Origin: Mycolicibacterium rufum
GTDB lineage: Bacteria; Actinomycetota; Actinomycetes; Mycobacteriales; Mycobacteriaceae
Direction: 5' to 3'
Assembly: GCF_022374875.2 (NCBI RefSeq)
Contig: NZ_CP092427.2
Coordinates: 4,960,001-5,024,000 of the forward strand
DNA: 64,000 nucleotides
The notes under the pieces are model-generated. The model had not been told where the DNA came from, did no database searches, and saw nothing but the letters and a program-made list of their open reading frames with translations. Below, piece after piece: positions 17,522 to 26,715 of the stretch; the stretch's first letter is position 1; each line of letters starts with the position of its first letter. A program made the translations under genes and the position numbers.

Positions 17522-19510
17522 ATGGCCCCCGACGCGTCACCCGCCACGCCCTTCGAGGATCTCGACAGCTTCCTGGCACTGCCGCGGGTGGCGGGGTTGG
17601 CGGTCGCGCCCGACGGATCCCGGGTGGTCACCACGGTGACCGAACTCAACGACAAGCGCACCGAATTCGTCACTGCCCTCTGGGAACTCGATCCCGTCGG
17701 CAACGGGCCTGCCCGCCGGATCACCCACGGCGCGAAGGGGGAGTCCTCGCCGGCGTTCACCGCCGACGGGGATCTGCTGTTCCTTGCCGCCCGGCCCGGA
17801 GGGGACGACGACAGCCCGCCGGCCTCGCTGTGGCTGCTGGCTCGCGCCGGGGGAGAAGCCGTCGAGGTCGCTGCGCTACCCGGCGGCGTCACCGGCGTCG
17901 TGCCGGCCCGGGCGGGCGCGCTCACCGTGATCGCGACGTCGCTGCTGCCGTCGGCGACCGGGATCGAGGAGGACCGGCGGCTGCGCGACGTTCGCAAGCA
18001 GGGCAAGATCTCGGCGGTGCTGCACGCGGGATACCCGGTGCGGCACTGGGATCACGACCTCGGTCCCGATCAGACACACCTGTTCAGCGTGGACGGGCTG
18101 CGCGACCTCACGCCGGACCCCGGCGGGGCGCTGCGGGACGCCCACCTCGACGTGAGCCCCGACGGCACCTTCGTGGTGACGACGTGGCAGGTGCCCGCGC
18201 CGGGTGCGGCCGTGCGTTCCACCCTGGTCCGCATCGACGTCGCGACGGGACAGCGGACGACGATCGTCGACGACCCCGACGCCGACCTCGGCTCACCGGC
18301 GATCTCGCCGGACGGGACTGCGGTGGCCTACACCCGCGAGAGTTTCTCCACCCCGACGCACGCTCCGCGAATCACGTTGTGGCTGGCGCGGTTCGGCGCA
18401 CCACCGGTCGAATTGACCGGCGACTGGGACCGCTGGCCGACATCGGTGACGTGGGCTCCCGACGGGGCGTCGCTGATCGTGACGGCCGACCAGAACGGTC
18501 GCGGACCCGTCTTCGTCGTCGACCCGGTGTCGGCGCAAGTGCGCACGCTCGTCGACGACGACTACACCTACTCCGACGTGCGCGTCGGCGCCGGCGGGGT
18601 GGTCTTCGCGCTGCGCAGCTCCTACCTCACCCCGCCGCACCCGGTGCGTATCGACGCCGCCGGCGTGGTGACCGCGCTGCCGTGTGTGCCGCTGCCCGAG
18701 GTGCCGGGAACACTGACCGAACTGACGGCCGTCGCCGAGGACGGGGTGTCGGTGCGGTCGTGGCTCGCGCTTCCCCGCGGGCAGGACCCGGCGCCTCTGC
18801 TGCTGTGGATCCACGGTGGGCCACTGGCGAGTTGGAACGCGTGGCACTGGCGCTGGAATCCATGGCTGATGGTCGCGCACGGTTACGCAGTGCTGTTGCC
18901 CGATCCCGCACTGTCCACCGGCTACGGCCAGGATTTCATCCAACGCGGCTGGGGCGCTTGGGGATTCGCGCCCTACACCGATCTGATGGCTGCGACCGAC
19001 GCGGCATGTGCGCTTCCTCGGATCGGCGAGACGCGCACCGCGGCGATGGGTGGCTCCTTCGGCGGGTACATGGCCAACTGGATCGCCGGACACACCGACC
19101 GGTTCGCCGCGATCGTCACCCACGCCAGTCTGTGGGCGCTCGACCAGTTCGGCGCGACCACCGACGGTGGGTACTGGTGGGCCAGGGAGATGACACCGGA
19201 GATGACGGCCGCCAACTCGCCGCACCGCTTCATCGCCGACATCGCGACCCCGATGCTGGTGATCCACGGCGACAAGGACTATCGCGTGCCGATCGGCGAG
19301 GCGCTACGGCTGTGGTACGAACTGCTCAGCGCGTCGGCGCTGCCCGCTGCCGCAGACGGCAGCACCGCTCACCGCTTCCTCTACTTCCCGTCGGAGAACC
19401 ACTGGGTGCTCAACCCGGCGCACGCCAAGATCTGGTACCAGGTGGTGACGGCGTTTCTGGCCTGTCACGTGCTCGGGCAGGACACCGAGGTGCCCGAGAC
19501 GCTCGGGTAG
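17522..19510 (+). CDS. S9-family prolyl oligopeptidase-like serine peptidase
   Basis: Probably cytoplasmic peptidase or esterase, 662 aa, without a signal peptide. The N-terminal ~420 residues form a beta-propeller of repeated short blades (SPDGTFVVTTWQVPAPG; SPDGTAVAYTRES; APDGASLIVTADQNG). The C-terminal alpha/beta-hydrolase domain has the nucleophile in GGSFGGYMANW, the acid in VIHGDKDYRVP and the histidine in SENHWVL. The architecture is acylaminoacyl-peptidase/dipeptidyl-peptidase IV-like. ATG 17522 fits a leaderless start; an upstream TTG in frame is unlikely. There is no obvious functional link to its neighbours. Confidence 0.92.
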   Translation: MAPDASPATPFEDLDSFLALPRVAGLAVAPDGSRVVTTVTELNDKRTEFVTALWELDPVGNGPARRITHGAKGESSPAFTADGDLLFLAARPGGDDDSPPASLWLLARAGGEAVEVAALPGGVTGVVPARAGALTVIATSLLPSATGIEEDRRLRDVRKQGKISAVLHAGYPVRHWDHDLGPDQTHLFSVDGLRDLTPDPGGALRDAHLDVSPDGTFVVTTWQVPAPGAAVRSTLVRIDVATGQRTTIVDDPDADLGSPAISPDGTAVAYTRESFSTPTHAPRITLWLARFGAPPVELTGDWDRWPTSVTWAPDGASLIVTADQNGRGPVFVVDPVSAQVRTLVDDDYTYSDVRVGAGGVVFALRSSYLTPPHPVRIDAAGVVTALPCVPLPEVPGTLTELTAVAEDGVSVRSWLALPRGQDPAPLLLWIHGGPLASWNAWHWRWNPWLMVAHGYAVLLPDPALSTGYGQDFIQRGWGAWGFAPYTDLMAATDAACALPRIGETRTAAMGGSFGGYMANWIAGHTDRFAAIVTHASLWALDQFGATTDGGYWWAREMTPEMTAANSPHRFIADIATPMLVIHGDKDYRVPIGEALRLWYELLSASALPAAADGSTAHRFLYFPSENHWVLNPAHAKIWYQVVTAFLACHVLGQDTEVPETLG

Positions 19511-19521
19511 CGTCGGTGCGC

Positions 19522-20772
19522 ATGAGCGATCGCGAGTACGACATCGTCCTTTACGGCGCGACCGGGTTCGTCGGCGCGTTGACCGCCCAGTACCTCGCCA
19601 GCGCGGCGGGCGACGCGAAGATCGCCCTGGCCGGCCGGTCGACCGAGAAGCTCCTCGCGGTGCGCGAGACACTGCCCGCCTCCGCGCAGTCCTGGGCGTT
19701 GATGACCGCGGACGCCTCCGAGCCCTCGACGCTGGCCGCCATGGCCGCCAGCACCCGCGTCGTCATCACCACGGTCGGGCCGTACCTGCGCTACGGGCTG
19801 CCGCTCGTCGCCGCCTGCGCCGCCGCAGGCACCGACTACGCCGACCTGACCGGTGAGCCGTTGTTCGTCCGCAAGGCCATCGACCTGTACCACAAGCAGG
19901 CCGCCGACACCGGGGCGCGCATCGTGCACGCTTGCGGCTTCGACTCCATCCCGTCGGACATGACGGTGTTCGCGCTCTACCGGCAGGCCGAGCGGGACGG
20001 CGCCGGCGCGCTGGGCGACACGAACTACGTCGTGCGCCGCTTCGCCGGCGGGATGTCGGGCGGCACGATCGCGTCGATGACCGAGCTGGCGCGGGAGGCC
20101 GCCACCGATCCCGAGGCCCGCCGACTGCTCAACGACCCCTACACGCTGTCGCCGGACCGGGGCGCCGAACCGGAACTCGGCGGCCAGTCGGATGCGCGGT
20201 GGCGCCGCGGGCGCGACATCGCACCGGAGCTCGACGGCTACTGGGTGGGCGCGTTCGCGATGGCGATCCCGAACTCGCGCATCGTGCGGCGCAGCAACGC
20301 GCTGCTGGATTACGCCTACGGCCGGCGGTTCGCCTACGCCGAACAGATGAGCCTCGGCAAGTCGGTGCTCGCGCCGCTGGCCTCGGCGATGGCCACCGGC
20401 GGCAACGTGGCGGCCGTGGAACTCGGCGGCCGCTTCCTCAACCGGGTGCCCCGCGGTGCGCTGGAGCGGATCCTGCCCAAGCCGGGTACCGGCCCCAGCG
20501 AGCAGACGCGCGAAAACGGCCACTACACCGTGGAGACCTACACCACCACCGCGACGGGGGCCCGCTACGTCGCCCGGATGTCGCAGAAGGGTGACCCCGG
20601 TTACAAAGCCACCTCGGTGCTGCTCGGTGAGAGCGGCCTTGCCCTGGCTCTGGACCGCGACAAACTGCCCGATCTGCACGGCGTCCTGACGCCGGCGGCC
20701 GCGATGGGCGACGCGCTGCTGGGCCGCTTCCCGGCGGCGGGCGTGACACTGGACGTCACGAAACTGGCCTGA
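19522..20772 (+). CDS. saccharopine dehydrogenase-like, trans-acting enoyl-reductase family protein
   Basis: NAD(P)-binding protein of 416 aa. It opens DIVLYGATGFVGALTAQYLAS (Rossmann GATGFxG) and continues with ALAGRSTEKLLAV and the long central ACGFDSIPSDMTVF motif of the saccharopine-dehydrogenase-like family that includes M. tuberculosis Rv2449c and the phthiocerol/phenolglycolipid trans-acting enoyl reductase Rv2953. It is likely a reductase of lipid or isoprenoid double bonds, possibly membrane-associated; this is family inference only. A TAGCGT box (19508-19513) 8 nt before ATG suggests leaderless expression. It lies between rpf and valS, as in M. tuberculosis. Confidence 0.88.
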   Translation: MSDREYDIVLYGATGFVGALTAQYLASAAGDAKIALAGRSTEKLLAVRETLPASAQSWALMTADASEPSTLAAMAASTRVVITTVGPYLRYGLPLVAACAAAGTDYADLTGEPLFVRKAIDLYHKQAADTGARIVHACGFDSIPSDMTVFALYRQAERDGAGALGDTNYVVRRFAGGMSGGTIASMTELAREAATDPEARRLLNDPYTLSPDRGAEPELGGQSDARWRRGRDIAPELDGYWVGAFAMAIPNSRIVRRSNALLDYAYGRRFAYAEQMSLGKSVLAPLASAMATGGNVAAVELGGRFLNRVPRGALERILPKPGTGPSEQTRENGHYTVETYTTTATGARYVARMSQKGDPGYKATSVLLGESGLALALDRDKLPDLHGVLTPAAAMGDALLGRFPAAGVTLDVTKLA

Positions 20773-20817
20773 CCGAACGCGGGTCGAACGCCGCCGGCCG
20801 GGTCTAGCCTGACGCTC

Positions 20818-21411
20818 ATGAGCAGCCTCGATGACCTGTACAGCCAGATTCCCGTCCAGCAGATCGCCGGCAGACTGGGTGTCGACGAGAGCGAGGTCGA
20901 CAGCGCCGTCAAGACGCTGGTGCCGGTTCTCGTCGGCGGTCTGCGGCACAACGCCGAAGACCCCGGCACCGCGGACAGCATCGCCTCGGCGGCTGACGCG
21001 CACGCCCGCAGTGGCCTGCTGGACGGCGGAGTCAGCGTCGACCAGGTCGACGAGGCCGACGGATCCCGCGCGGTCGCGAAGATCTTCGGCGGCAACGACA
21101 CCGGGCAGGTGGCCTCCGCACTGTCCGGGGGCGGAGCCGGCAACAGCGACCTGATCCAGAAGCTGCTGCCCATCCTGACCCCGATCGTGCTGGCCTACAT
21201 CGGCAAGCGGCTCACCGGTGGCCAGGCCCAGCAGGTCCCCGGACAGTCCGGCGGGGGCGGCATCGGCGATGTCCTGGGCAGCATCCTCGGCGGCGGGGCG
21301 GCACCCGGCGGGAACAACCCGCTCGGCAGCATCCTGGGCTCCATCCTGGGCGGCGACAAGGGCGGCGGGCTGGGCGACATCCTCGGCGGGCTTCTGGGCG
21401 GCAAGAAGTAG
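20818..21411 (+). CDS. DUF937 protein
   Basis: Unknown-function protein of 197 aa with an alpha-helical DUF937-like body (VQQIAGRLGVDESEVDSAVKTLVPVLVGGL; LLPILTPIVLAYIGKRL). The tail from about residue 135 is glycine-rich, with repeated GSILGG/GLGDILGG turns (LGSILGSILGGDKGGG, then LLGGKK). There is no signal peptide. The start codon follows TAGCCT (20805-20810) at 7 nt, indicating leaderless transcription. It precedes valS with its own promoter, so the two are not strictly one operon. Function is not known. Confidence 0.85.
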   Translation: MSSLDDLYSQIPVQQIAGRLGVDESEVDSAVKTLVPVLVGGLRHNAEDPGTADSIASAADAHARSGLLDGGVSVDQVDEADGSRAVAKIFGGNDTGQVASALSGGGAGNSDLIQKLLPILTPIVLAYIGKRLTGGQAQQVPGQSGGGGIGDVLGSILGGGAAPGGNNPLGSILGSILGGDKGGGLGDILGGLLGGKK

Positions 21412-21426
21412 CTCGCGCCGTCTTCC

Positions 21427-21432
21427 TAGAAT
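21427..21432 (+). promoter_or_regulatory. -10 box TAGAAT of leaderless valS
   Basis: A good TANNNT hexamer ends 6 nt before GTG 21439. There is no ribosome site in between, and the valS N-terminus matches the family from this GTG. Confidence 0.65.
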
Positions 21433-21438
21433 GGCTCG

Positions 21439-24105
21439 GTGACCTCCCAGCCGCTCGCCCCCACCGGACCCTCCGGGCTCGATGCCCTGCCCAAGTCGTG
21501 GGACCCCGGGGCCGTCGAGAGTGATCTCTACGAAGGCTGGGTGAAAGCCGGCTACTTCACCGCCGACCCGGCCAGCGGCAAGCCCCCGTACTCGATCGTG
21601 CTGCCCCCGCCGAACGTGACCGGCAGCCTGCACATGGGTCACGCGCTGGACCACACGCTGATGGACGCCCTGACCCGCCGCAAGCGGATGCAGGGGTACG
21701 AGGTGCTGTGGCTGCCCGGCATGGACCACGCCGGCATCGCCACCCAGACCGTGGTGGAGAAGCAGCTCGCCGTCGACGGGAAGACCAAGGAGGACTTCGG
21801 GCGCGAGCTGTTCATCGAGAAGGTGTGGGACTGGAAGCGGGAATCCGGCGGCACCATCGGCGGCCAGATGCGCCGCCTCGGTGACGGCGTCGACTGGAGC
21901 CGCGACCGGTTCACCATGGACGAGGGCCTCTCCCGCGCCGTCCGCACGATCTTCAAGCGGCTGTTCGATGCCGGCCTGATCTATCAGGCCGAGCGCCTGG
22001 TCAACTGGTCGCCGGTGCTCGAGACCGCGATCTCCGATCTGGAGGTCAAGTACGAGGACATCGAGGGCGAACTGGTCTCGTTCCGGTACGGGTCGATGTC
22101 CGACGACGAGCCGCACCTGGTGGTGGCCACCACCCGGCTGGAGACGATGCTGGGCGACACCGCGATCGCCGTGCACCCCGACGACGACCGCTACCGCCAC
22201 CTCGTCGGGACGACGCTGCCCCACCCGTTCCTCGACCGCGAGATCGTGGTGGTCGCCGATCATCACGTCGACCCCGAATTCGGCACCGGCGCCGTCAAGG
22301 TCACCCCGGCGCACGACCCCAACGACTTCGAGATCGGTCTGCGCCACCAGCTGGCGATGCCCACGATGCTCGACACCAAGGGCCGAATCGCCGACACCGG
22401 AACGCAGTTCGACGGGATGGACCGGCTCGAGGCGCGGGTAGCGGTGCGCGAGGCGCTCGCCGAACAGGGCCGCATCGTCGCCGAGAAGCGTCCCTATCTG
22501 CACAGCGTCGGGCACTCCGAGCGCAGCGGCGAGCCGATCGAGCCGCGGCTGAGCCTGCAGTGGTGGGTCAAGGTCGAGTCGCTGGCCAAGGCCGCCGGGG
22601 ACGCGGTCCGCAACGGCGACACCGTCATCCACCCGGCCAGCCTCGAGCCGCGCTGGTTCGCCTGGGTCGACAACATGCACGACTGGACGATCTCGCGCCA
22701 GCTCTGGTGGGGCCATCGCATCCCGATCTGGCACGGTCCGAACGGCGAGACCGTCTGCGTCGGCCCGGACGAGACTCCCCCGGAGGGTTGGGAACAGGAT
22801 CCCGACGTCCTCGACACGTGGTTCTCCTCCGCGCTGTGGCCGTTCTCGACGATGGGGTGGCCCGACCGCACCCCGGAGCTCGAGAAGTTCTATCCGACAA
22901 CGGTTCTCGTGACCGGATACGACATTCTGTTCTTCTGGGTGGCCCGGATGATGATGTTCGGCACGTTCGTCGCCAACGATCCGGCCATCACGCTCGACGG
23001 TGAGCGGAGCGCGCCGGTGCCGTTCGAGAACGTGTTCCTGCACGGGCTCATCCGGGACGAGCACGGCCGCAAGATGAGCAAGTCCCGGGGCAACGGCATC
23101 GATCCGCTGGATTGGGTCGAGACGTTCGGCGCCGACGCGCTGCGGTTCACCCTGGCCCGCGGCGCCAGCCCGGGCGGTGACCTCGCGATCGGTGAGGACC
23201 ACGCCCGCGCGTCGAGGAACTTCGCCACCAAACTGTTCAACGCCACGCGCTTCGCCCTGCTCAACGGCGCCAGTCCCGCACCGCTGCCGCCCGTCGACGC
23301 GCTGACCGACGCCGACCGCTGGATTCTGGGCCGACTCGAAGAGGTTCGCGCGGACGTAGACGACGCGCTCGACGCCTACGAATTCAGCCGCGCATGTGAG
23401 GCGCTGTACCACTTCGCCTGGGACGAGTTCTGCGACTGGTACGTCGAGTTGGCCAAAGTGCAGCTCGGCGAAGGTGTTTCGCATACGACAGCCGTGCTCG
23501 CAGCCGTCCTGGACACGCTACTCAAGTTGCTGCACCCGGTGATGCCGTTCGTCACCGAGGTGTTGTGGAAGGCGGTGACCGGAGGGGAGTCGCTGGTCGT
23601 CGCCGAGTGGCCGACCGCCAGCGGTGTTGACCTCGATCATGCTGCAGCACAACGCATTGCCGACATGCAGAAGCTGATCACCGAGGTGCGCCGGTTCCGC
23701 AGCGATCAGGGGCTGGCCGACCGACAGAAGGTGCCGGCGCGGTTGTCGGGCATCGAGTCCGCGAACCTGGGCGCGCACGTGCCCGCGGTGACCGCGCTGG
23801 CGTGGCTGACCCCGCCCGCCGACGGCTTCGCCGCGTCGGCGTCGGTGGAGGTCCGGCTCTCCGGCGGCACCGTGCTGGTGGAGGTGGACACGTCGGGCAC
23901 CGTCGACGTCGAGGCCGAGCGGCGCCGGCTGGAGAAGGACCTCGCCGCCGCGCAGAAGGAACTGGCGGGCACGTCGGCGAAGCTGGGCAACGACGCATTC
24001 CTGGCTAAGGCGCCCGCCGACGTCGTCGACAAGATCCGGGCGCGCAGTCAGCTCGCCGCCGAGGAAGTCGAGCGCATCACGGCACGGCTGGCTGCCCTGA
24101 CGTGA
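21439..24105 (+). CDS. valS: valyl-tRNA synthetase
   Basis: Class I synthetase of 888 aa that charges tRNA-Val. The HIGH-type motif reads [14 protein letters not shown] at about residues 57-70, and KMSKS is at about 545-549 ([10 protein letters not shown]). Between them is the CP1 editing domain with the [12 protein letters not shown] motif that hydrolyses Thr-tRNA-Val. The C-terminal ~70 residues form the ValS coiled-coil arm ([31 protein letters not shown]). Length is usual for actinobacteria. folC overlaps the stop (GTGA), forming the start of a long operon that continues through the DUF4233 gene. Confidence 0.98.
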   Translation: MTSQPLAPTGPSGLDALPKSWDPGAVESDLYEGWVKAGYFTADPASGKPPYSIVLPPPNVTGSLHMGHALDHTLMDALTRRKRMQGYEVLWLPGMDHAGIATQTVVEKQLAVDGKTKEDFGRELFIEKVWDWKRESGGTIGGQMRRLGDGVDWSRDRFTMDEGLSRAVRTIFKRLFDAGLIYQAERLVNWSPVLETAISDLEVKYEDIEGELVSFRYGSMSDDEPHLVVATTRLETMLGDTAIAVHPDDDRYRHLVGTTLPHPFLDREIVVVADHHVDPEFGTGAVKVTPAHDPNDFEIGLRHQLAMPTMLDTKGRIADTGTQFDGMDRLEARVAVREALAEQGRIVAEKRPYLHSVGHSERSGEPIEPRLSLQWWVKVESLAKAAGDAVRNGDTVIHPASLEPRWFAWVDNMHDWTISRQLWWGHRIPIWHGPNGETVCVGPDETPPEGWEQDPDVLDTWFSSALWPFSTMGWPDRTPELEKFYPTTVLVTGYDILFFWVARMMMFGTFVANDPAITLDGERSAPVPFENVFLHGLIRDEHGRKMSKSRGNGIDPLDWVETFGADALRFTLARGASPGGDLAIGEDHARASRNFATKLFNATRFALLNGASPAPLPPVDALTDADRWILGRLEEVRADVDDALDAYEFSRACEALYHFAWDEFCDWYVELAKVQLGEGVSHTTAVLAAVLDTLLKLLHPVMPFVTEVLWKAVTGGESLVVAEWPTASGVDLDHAAAQRIADMQKLITEVRRFRSDQGLADRQKVPARLSGIESANLGAHVPAVTALAWLTPPADGFAASASVEVRLSGGTVLVEVDTSGTVDVEAERRRLEKDLAAAQKELAGTSAKLGNDAFLAKAPADVVDKIRARSQLAAEEVERITARLAALT

Positions 24106-25520
24106 GTTCCCCCGAACCCGCCCCCGACGAGATCGCCGCCCTCCTGCAGGTCGAGCACCTGCTCGACCAGCGCTGGCCGGAGACCAAGATCGAACCCAGC
24201 ACGGCGCGCATCGCGGCGCTGCTGGAACTGCTGGGCTCGCCGCAGCGCGGCTACCCGTCGATCCACATCGCCGGCACCAACGGCAAGACGTCGGTGGCGC
24301 GGATGGTCGACGCGCTGCTCACCGCGCTGCACCGGCGCACCGGCCGCACCACCAGCCCGCACCTGCAGTCCGCGGTCGAACGCATCTCGATCGACGGCAG
24401 GCCGATCAGTCCGGCCGTCTACGTCGACACCTACCGGGAGATCGAACCGTTCGTCGAGCTGGTCGACCGGCAGTCGGAGGCCGGTGGCGGCCCGCGGTGC
24501 AGCAAGTTCGAGGTCGTGACCGCGATGGCGTTCGCCGCGTTCGCCGACGCACCGATCGACGTCGCCGTGGTCGAGGTCGGACTGGGCGGGCGCTGGGACG
24601 CGACGAACGTGGTGAACGCGCCCGTGGCCGTGATCACCCCGATCGGCATGGACCACACCGAGTACCTCGGCGACACCATCGCCGAGATCGCCGGTGAGAA
24701 GGCCGGGATCATCACCCGGCAGGACGACGATCTGGTGCCCACCGACACCGTCGCGGTGATCGCCCGCCAGGCCCCCGAGGCCATGGAGGTGCTGCTGGCC
24801 GCCGCGGTGCGCGCCGACGCGGCCGTCGCGCGCGAGGACTCCGAGTTCACGGTGCTGGGCCGCCAGGTCGCCATCGGCGGACAGCTGCTCGAGCTGCAAG
24901 GCCTCGGTGGGGTGTACTCCGACATCTTCCTGCCGCTGCACGGTGAGCATCAGGCCCACAACGCCGTACTGGCGCTGGCCGCCGTCGAGGCGTTCTTCGG
25001 CGCCGGGGCGCAGCGCCAACTCGACGTCGACGCGGTCCGGGCCGGCTTCGCGGCCGTCACCTCCCCGGGCCGGCTGGAGCGGATGCGCACGGCGCCGACG
25101 GTGTTCATCGACGCCGCGCACAACCCGGCCGGCGCCGCGGCGCTGGCGTCCGCGCTCAGCGAGGAGTTCGACTTCCGGTTCCTGGTCGGCGTGGTCTCGG
25201 TGATGGCCGATAAGGACACCGACGGCATCCTGGCGGCCCTGGAGCCGGTCTTCGACCAGCTGGTCGTGACCACCAACGGTTCGCCGCGGGCGCTGGAGAC
25301 CGAGGCGCTGGCCGTCAAGGCCGAGGAGATCTTCGGCCCCGAACGTGTGGTCGTCGCGGCCACCCTGCCCGATGCGATCGAGACGGCGACCGCGCTGGTG
25401 GAGGAGTCCGGAGGCGACGTCGACGGCGTCGGCGGCATGAGCGGCGCCGGCATCGTCATCACCGGATCGGTCGTCACCGCCGGCGTCGCGCGGACGCTGT
25501 TCGGCAAGGACCCGGCGTGA
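24102..25520 (+). CDS. folC: folylpolyglutamate synthase/dihydrofolate synthase
   Basis: ATP-dependent ligase of 472 aa that adds glutamate to dihydropteroate and folates. The P-loop reads [14 protein letters not shown] at about 56-69, and the Mur-ligase-like central domain includes [13 protein letters not shown] and [12 protein letters not shown]. The C-terminal domain has [21 protein letters not shown] and a [10 protein letters not shown] end region. The GTG start overlaps the valS stop by 4 nt, and the following gene overlaps in the same way. It corresponds to Rv2447c. Confidence 0.96.
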   Translation: MSSPEPAPDEIAALLQVEHLLDQRWPETKIEPSTARIAALLELLGSPQRGYPSIHIAGTNGKTSVARMVDALLTALHRRTGRTTSPHLQSAVERISIDGRPISPAVYVDTYREIEPFVELVDRQSEAGGGPRCSKFEVVTAMAFAAFADAPIDVAVVEVGLGGRWDATNVVNAPVAVITPIGMDHTEYLGDTIAEIAGEKAGIITRQDDDLVPTDTVAVIARQAPEAMEVLLAAAVRADAAVAREDSEFTVLGRQVAIGGQLLELQGLGGVYSDIFLPLHGEHQAHNAVLALAAVEAFFGAGAQRQLDVDAVRAGFAAVTSPGRLERMRTAPTVFIDAAHNPAGAAALASALSEEFDFRFLVGVVSVMADKDTDGILAALEPVFDQLVVTTNGSPRALETEALAVKAEEIFGPERVVVAATLPDAIETATALVEESGGDVDGVGGMSGAGIVITGSVVTAGVARTLFGKDPA

Positions 25521-25906
25521 CCGCGCCGTCCACGCCACCCGATCCGTGGAAGAGCTTCCGCGGCGTGATGGCCGGCACGCTGATCCTCGAGGCCATCGTC
25601 GTGCTGCTCGCACTGCCGGTGATCGGCGCGGTCGGCGGGGGACTGACCACGGCATCCACCGCCTACGTGATCGGGGTGGCGGTGCTGCTGATCCTGATGG
25701 CGGGTGTCCAGCGCCGGCCGTGGGCGATCTGGGCGAACGTGGGCGCCCAGCTGCTGCTGATCGCCGGCTGGGCCGTCTACCCGGGCGTCGGGTTCATCGG
25801 TCTGCTGTTCCTGGTGGTGTGGCTGCTGATCGCGTTCCTGCGCGCCGAGGTCCTCCGCCGGCAGCAGCGTGGTCTGCTGCCGGGCCAGCAGCGCGACCCG
25901 GAGTAG
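25517..25906 (+). CDS. DUF4233 integral membrane protein
   Basis: Small membrane protein of 129 aa with four predicted membrane helices: [61 protein letters not shown] and [21 protein letters not shown]. It ends in a short basic cytoplasmic tail. Its invariant place after folC and the overlap of its GTG start with the folC stop tie it to the valS-folC operon, as with Rv2446c. No biochemical role is known to me. Confidence 0.9.
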   Translation: MTAPSTPPDPWKSFRGVMAGTLILEAIVVLLALPVIGAVGGGLTTASTAYVIGVAVLLILMAGVQRRPWAIWANVGAQLLLIAGWAVYPGVGFIGLLFLVVWLLIAFLRAEVLRRQQRGLLPGQQRDPE

Positions 25907-25981
25907 CGGCGCGCGGGCCGTACCACATTGTCGAACTCCTCAACGCGGCTCGTCCCTCGCCGCTCGATCGTCGCTCGCCGG

Positions 25982-25987
25982 TAGGCT
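25982..25987 (+). promoter_or_regulatory. -10 box TAGGCT of leaderless ndk
   Basis: The hexamer lies 7 nt before GTG 25995, in an 88-bp intergenic gap that lacks a Shine-Dalgarno. Confidence 0.55.
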
Positions 25988-25994
25988 GTCGGCC

Positions 25995-26405
25995 GTGTCT
26001 GAGCGAACCCTGGTCCTCATCAAGCCCGACGGCGTGCAGCGCCACCTGGTCGGCGAGATCATCCGCCGCATCGAAGCCAAGGGGCTGACGATCGCCGCGC
26101 TGGAGCTCAAGAACGTCGACGACGAACTGGCCCGCGCCCACTACGCCGAACACGACGGCAAACCCTTCTTCGGGTCGCTGCTGGAGTTCATCACCTCCGG
26201 TCCGGTCGTCGCGGCCATCCTCGAGGGCCCGCGGGCGGTGGCGGCGTTCCGTCAGCTGGCCGGCGGCACCGACCCCGTGGAGAAGGCCGTCCCCGGCACG
26301 ATCCGCGGTGATTTCGGCCTCGAGACCCAGTACAACCTGGTCCACGGGTCCGACTCGACCGAGTCTGCCGCGCGTGAGATCGAGCTCTGGTTCCCCGGCC
26401 GCTGA
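25995..26405 (+). CDS. ndk: nucleoside diphosphate kinase
   Basis: Cytoplasmic phosphotransferase of 136 aa that equilibrates NTP pools. It starts [26 protein letters not shown]. The usual NxxHGSDS active-site segment, with the phosphorylated histidine, reads [12 protein letters not shown] at about 114-125. Length matches the 136-aa mycobacterial enzyme. The GTG start is directly downstream of a -10 box, so it is transcribed separately from the valS-folC operon, although it has the same neighbours as in M. tuberculosis (Rv2445c). Confidence 0.97.
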   Translation: MSERTLVLIKPDGVQRHLVGEIIRRIEAKGLTIAALELKNVDDELARAHYAEHDGKPFFGSLLEFITSGPVVAAILEGPRAVAAFRQLAGGTDPVEKAVPGTIRGDFGLETQYNLVHGSDSTESAAREIELWFPGR

Positions 26406-26715
26406 GCCACGCGCGGACCCGCTGACGCCGCGTTTCGGGTCCACCCGCAGTGATGTGGGATACTGGGGCCGGGTGACCGGCCTGACAACCCGGGTTGGTC
26501 ATCCGGATGAAGACTTCGACGACTGCGACCATCGTTACCCACGATGTGGCGCCGACCGTCCAGCCATCATTCAGACCGGCACCGAGACCGATCCTCCGGG
26601 ATCACTCGGAGCGAGACCAACAACAGTTCGGGAGTGACTGGCCCGGACGCAACAGTCAAAAGCCCTCGCGTGGCCGCGTCAGCAATCGACGCGCCCGGGG
26701 GCTTGAGGAGAATAC
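26406..26715 (+). promoter_or_regulatory. promoter and long 5' untranslated region of rne
   Basis: This 310-bp gap has a -10-like GATACT at 26459-26464, giving a leader of about 245 nt. The leader holds small hairpins, CATCG/CGATG (26530-26534/26542-26546) and GATCC-TCCG-GGATC (26590-26603), and ends in the ribosome site GAGGAG (26705-26710). Long rne leaders are known sites of autoregulation by RNase E itself in enterobacteria. The same is inferred, not shown, here. Confidence 0.55.

Noticed and set aside
19465..23484. Very long open frame on the minus strand opposite the reductase, DUF937 and valS genes
   Set aside because: It is an antisense shadow of genuine high-GC genes: its sequence is low-complexity (Arg/Gln/Val/His-rich) with no domain, while the plus-strand frames carry complete conserved families.
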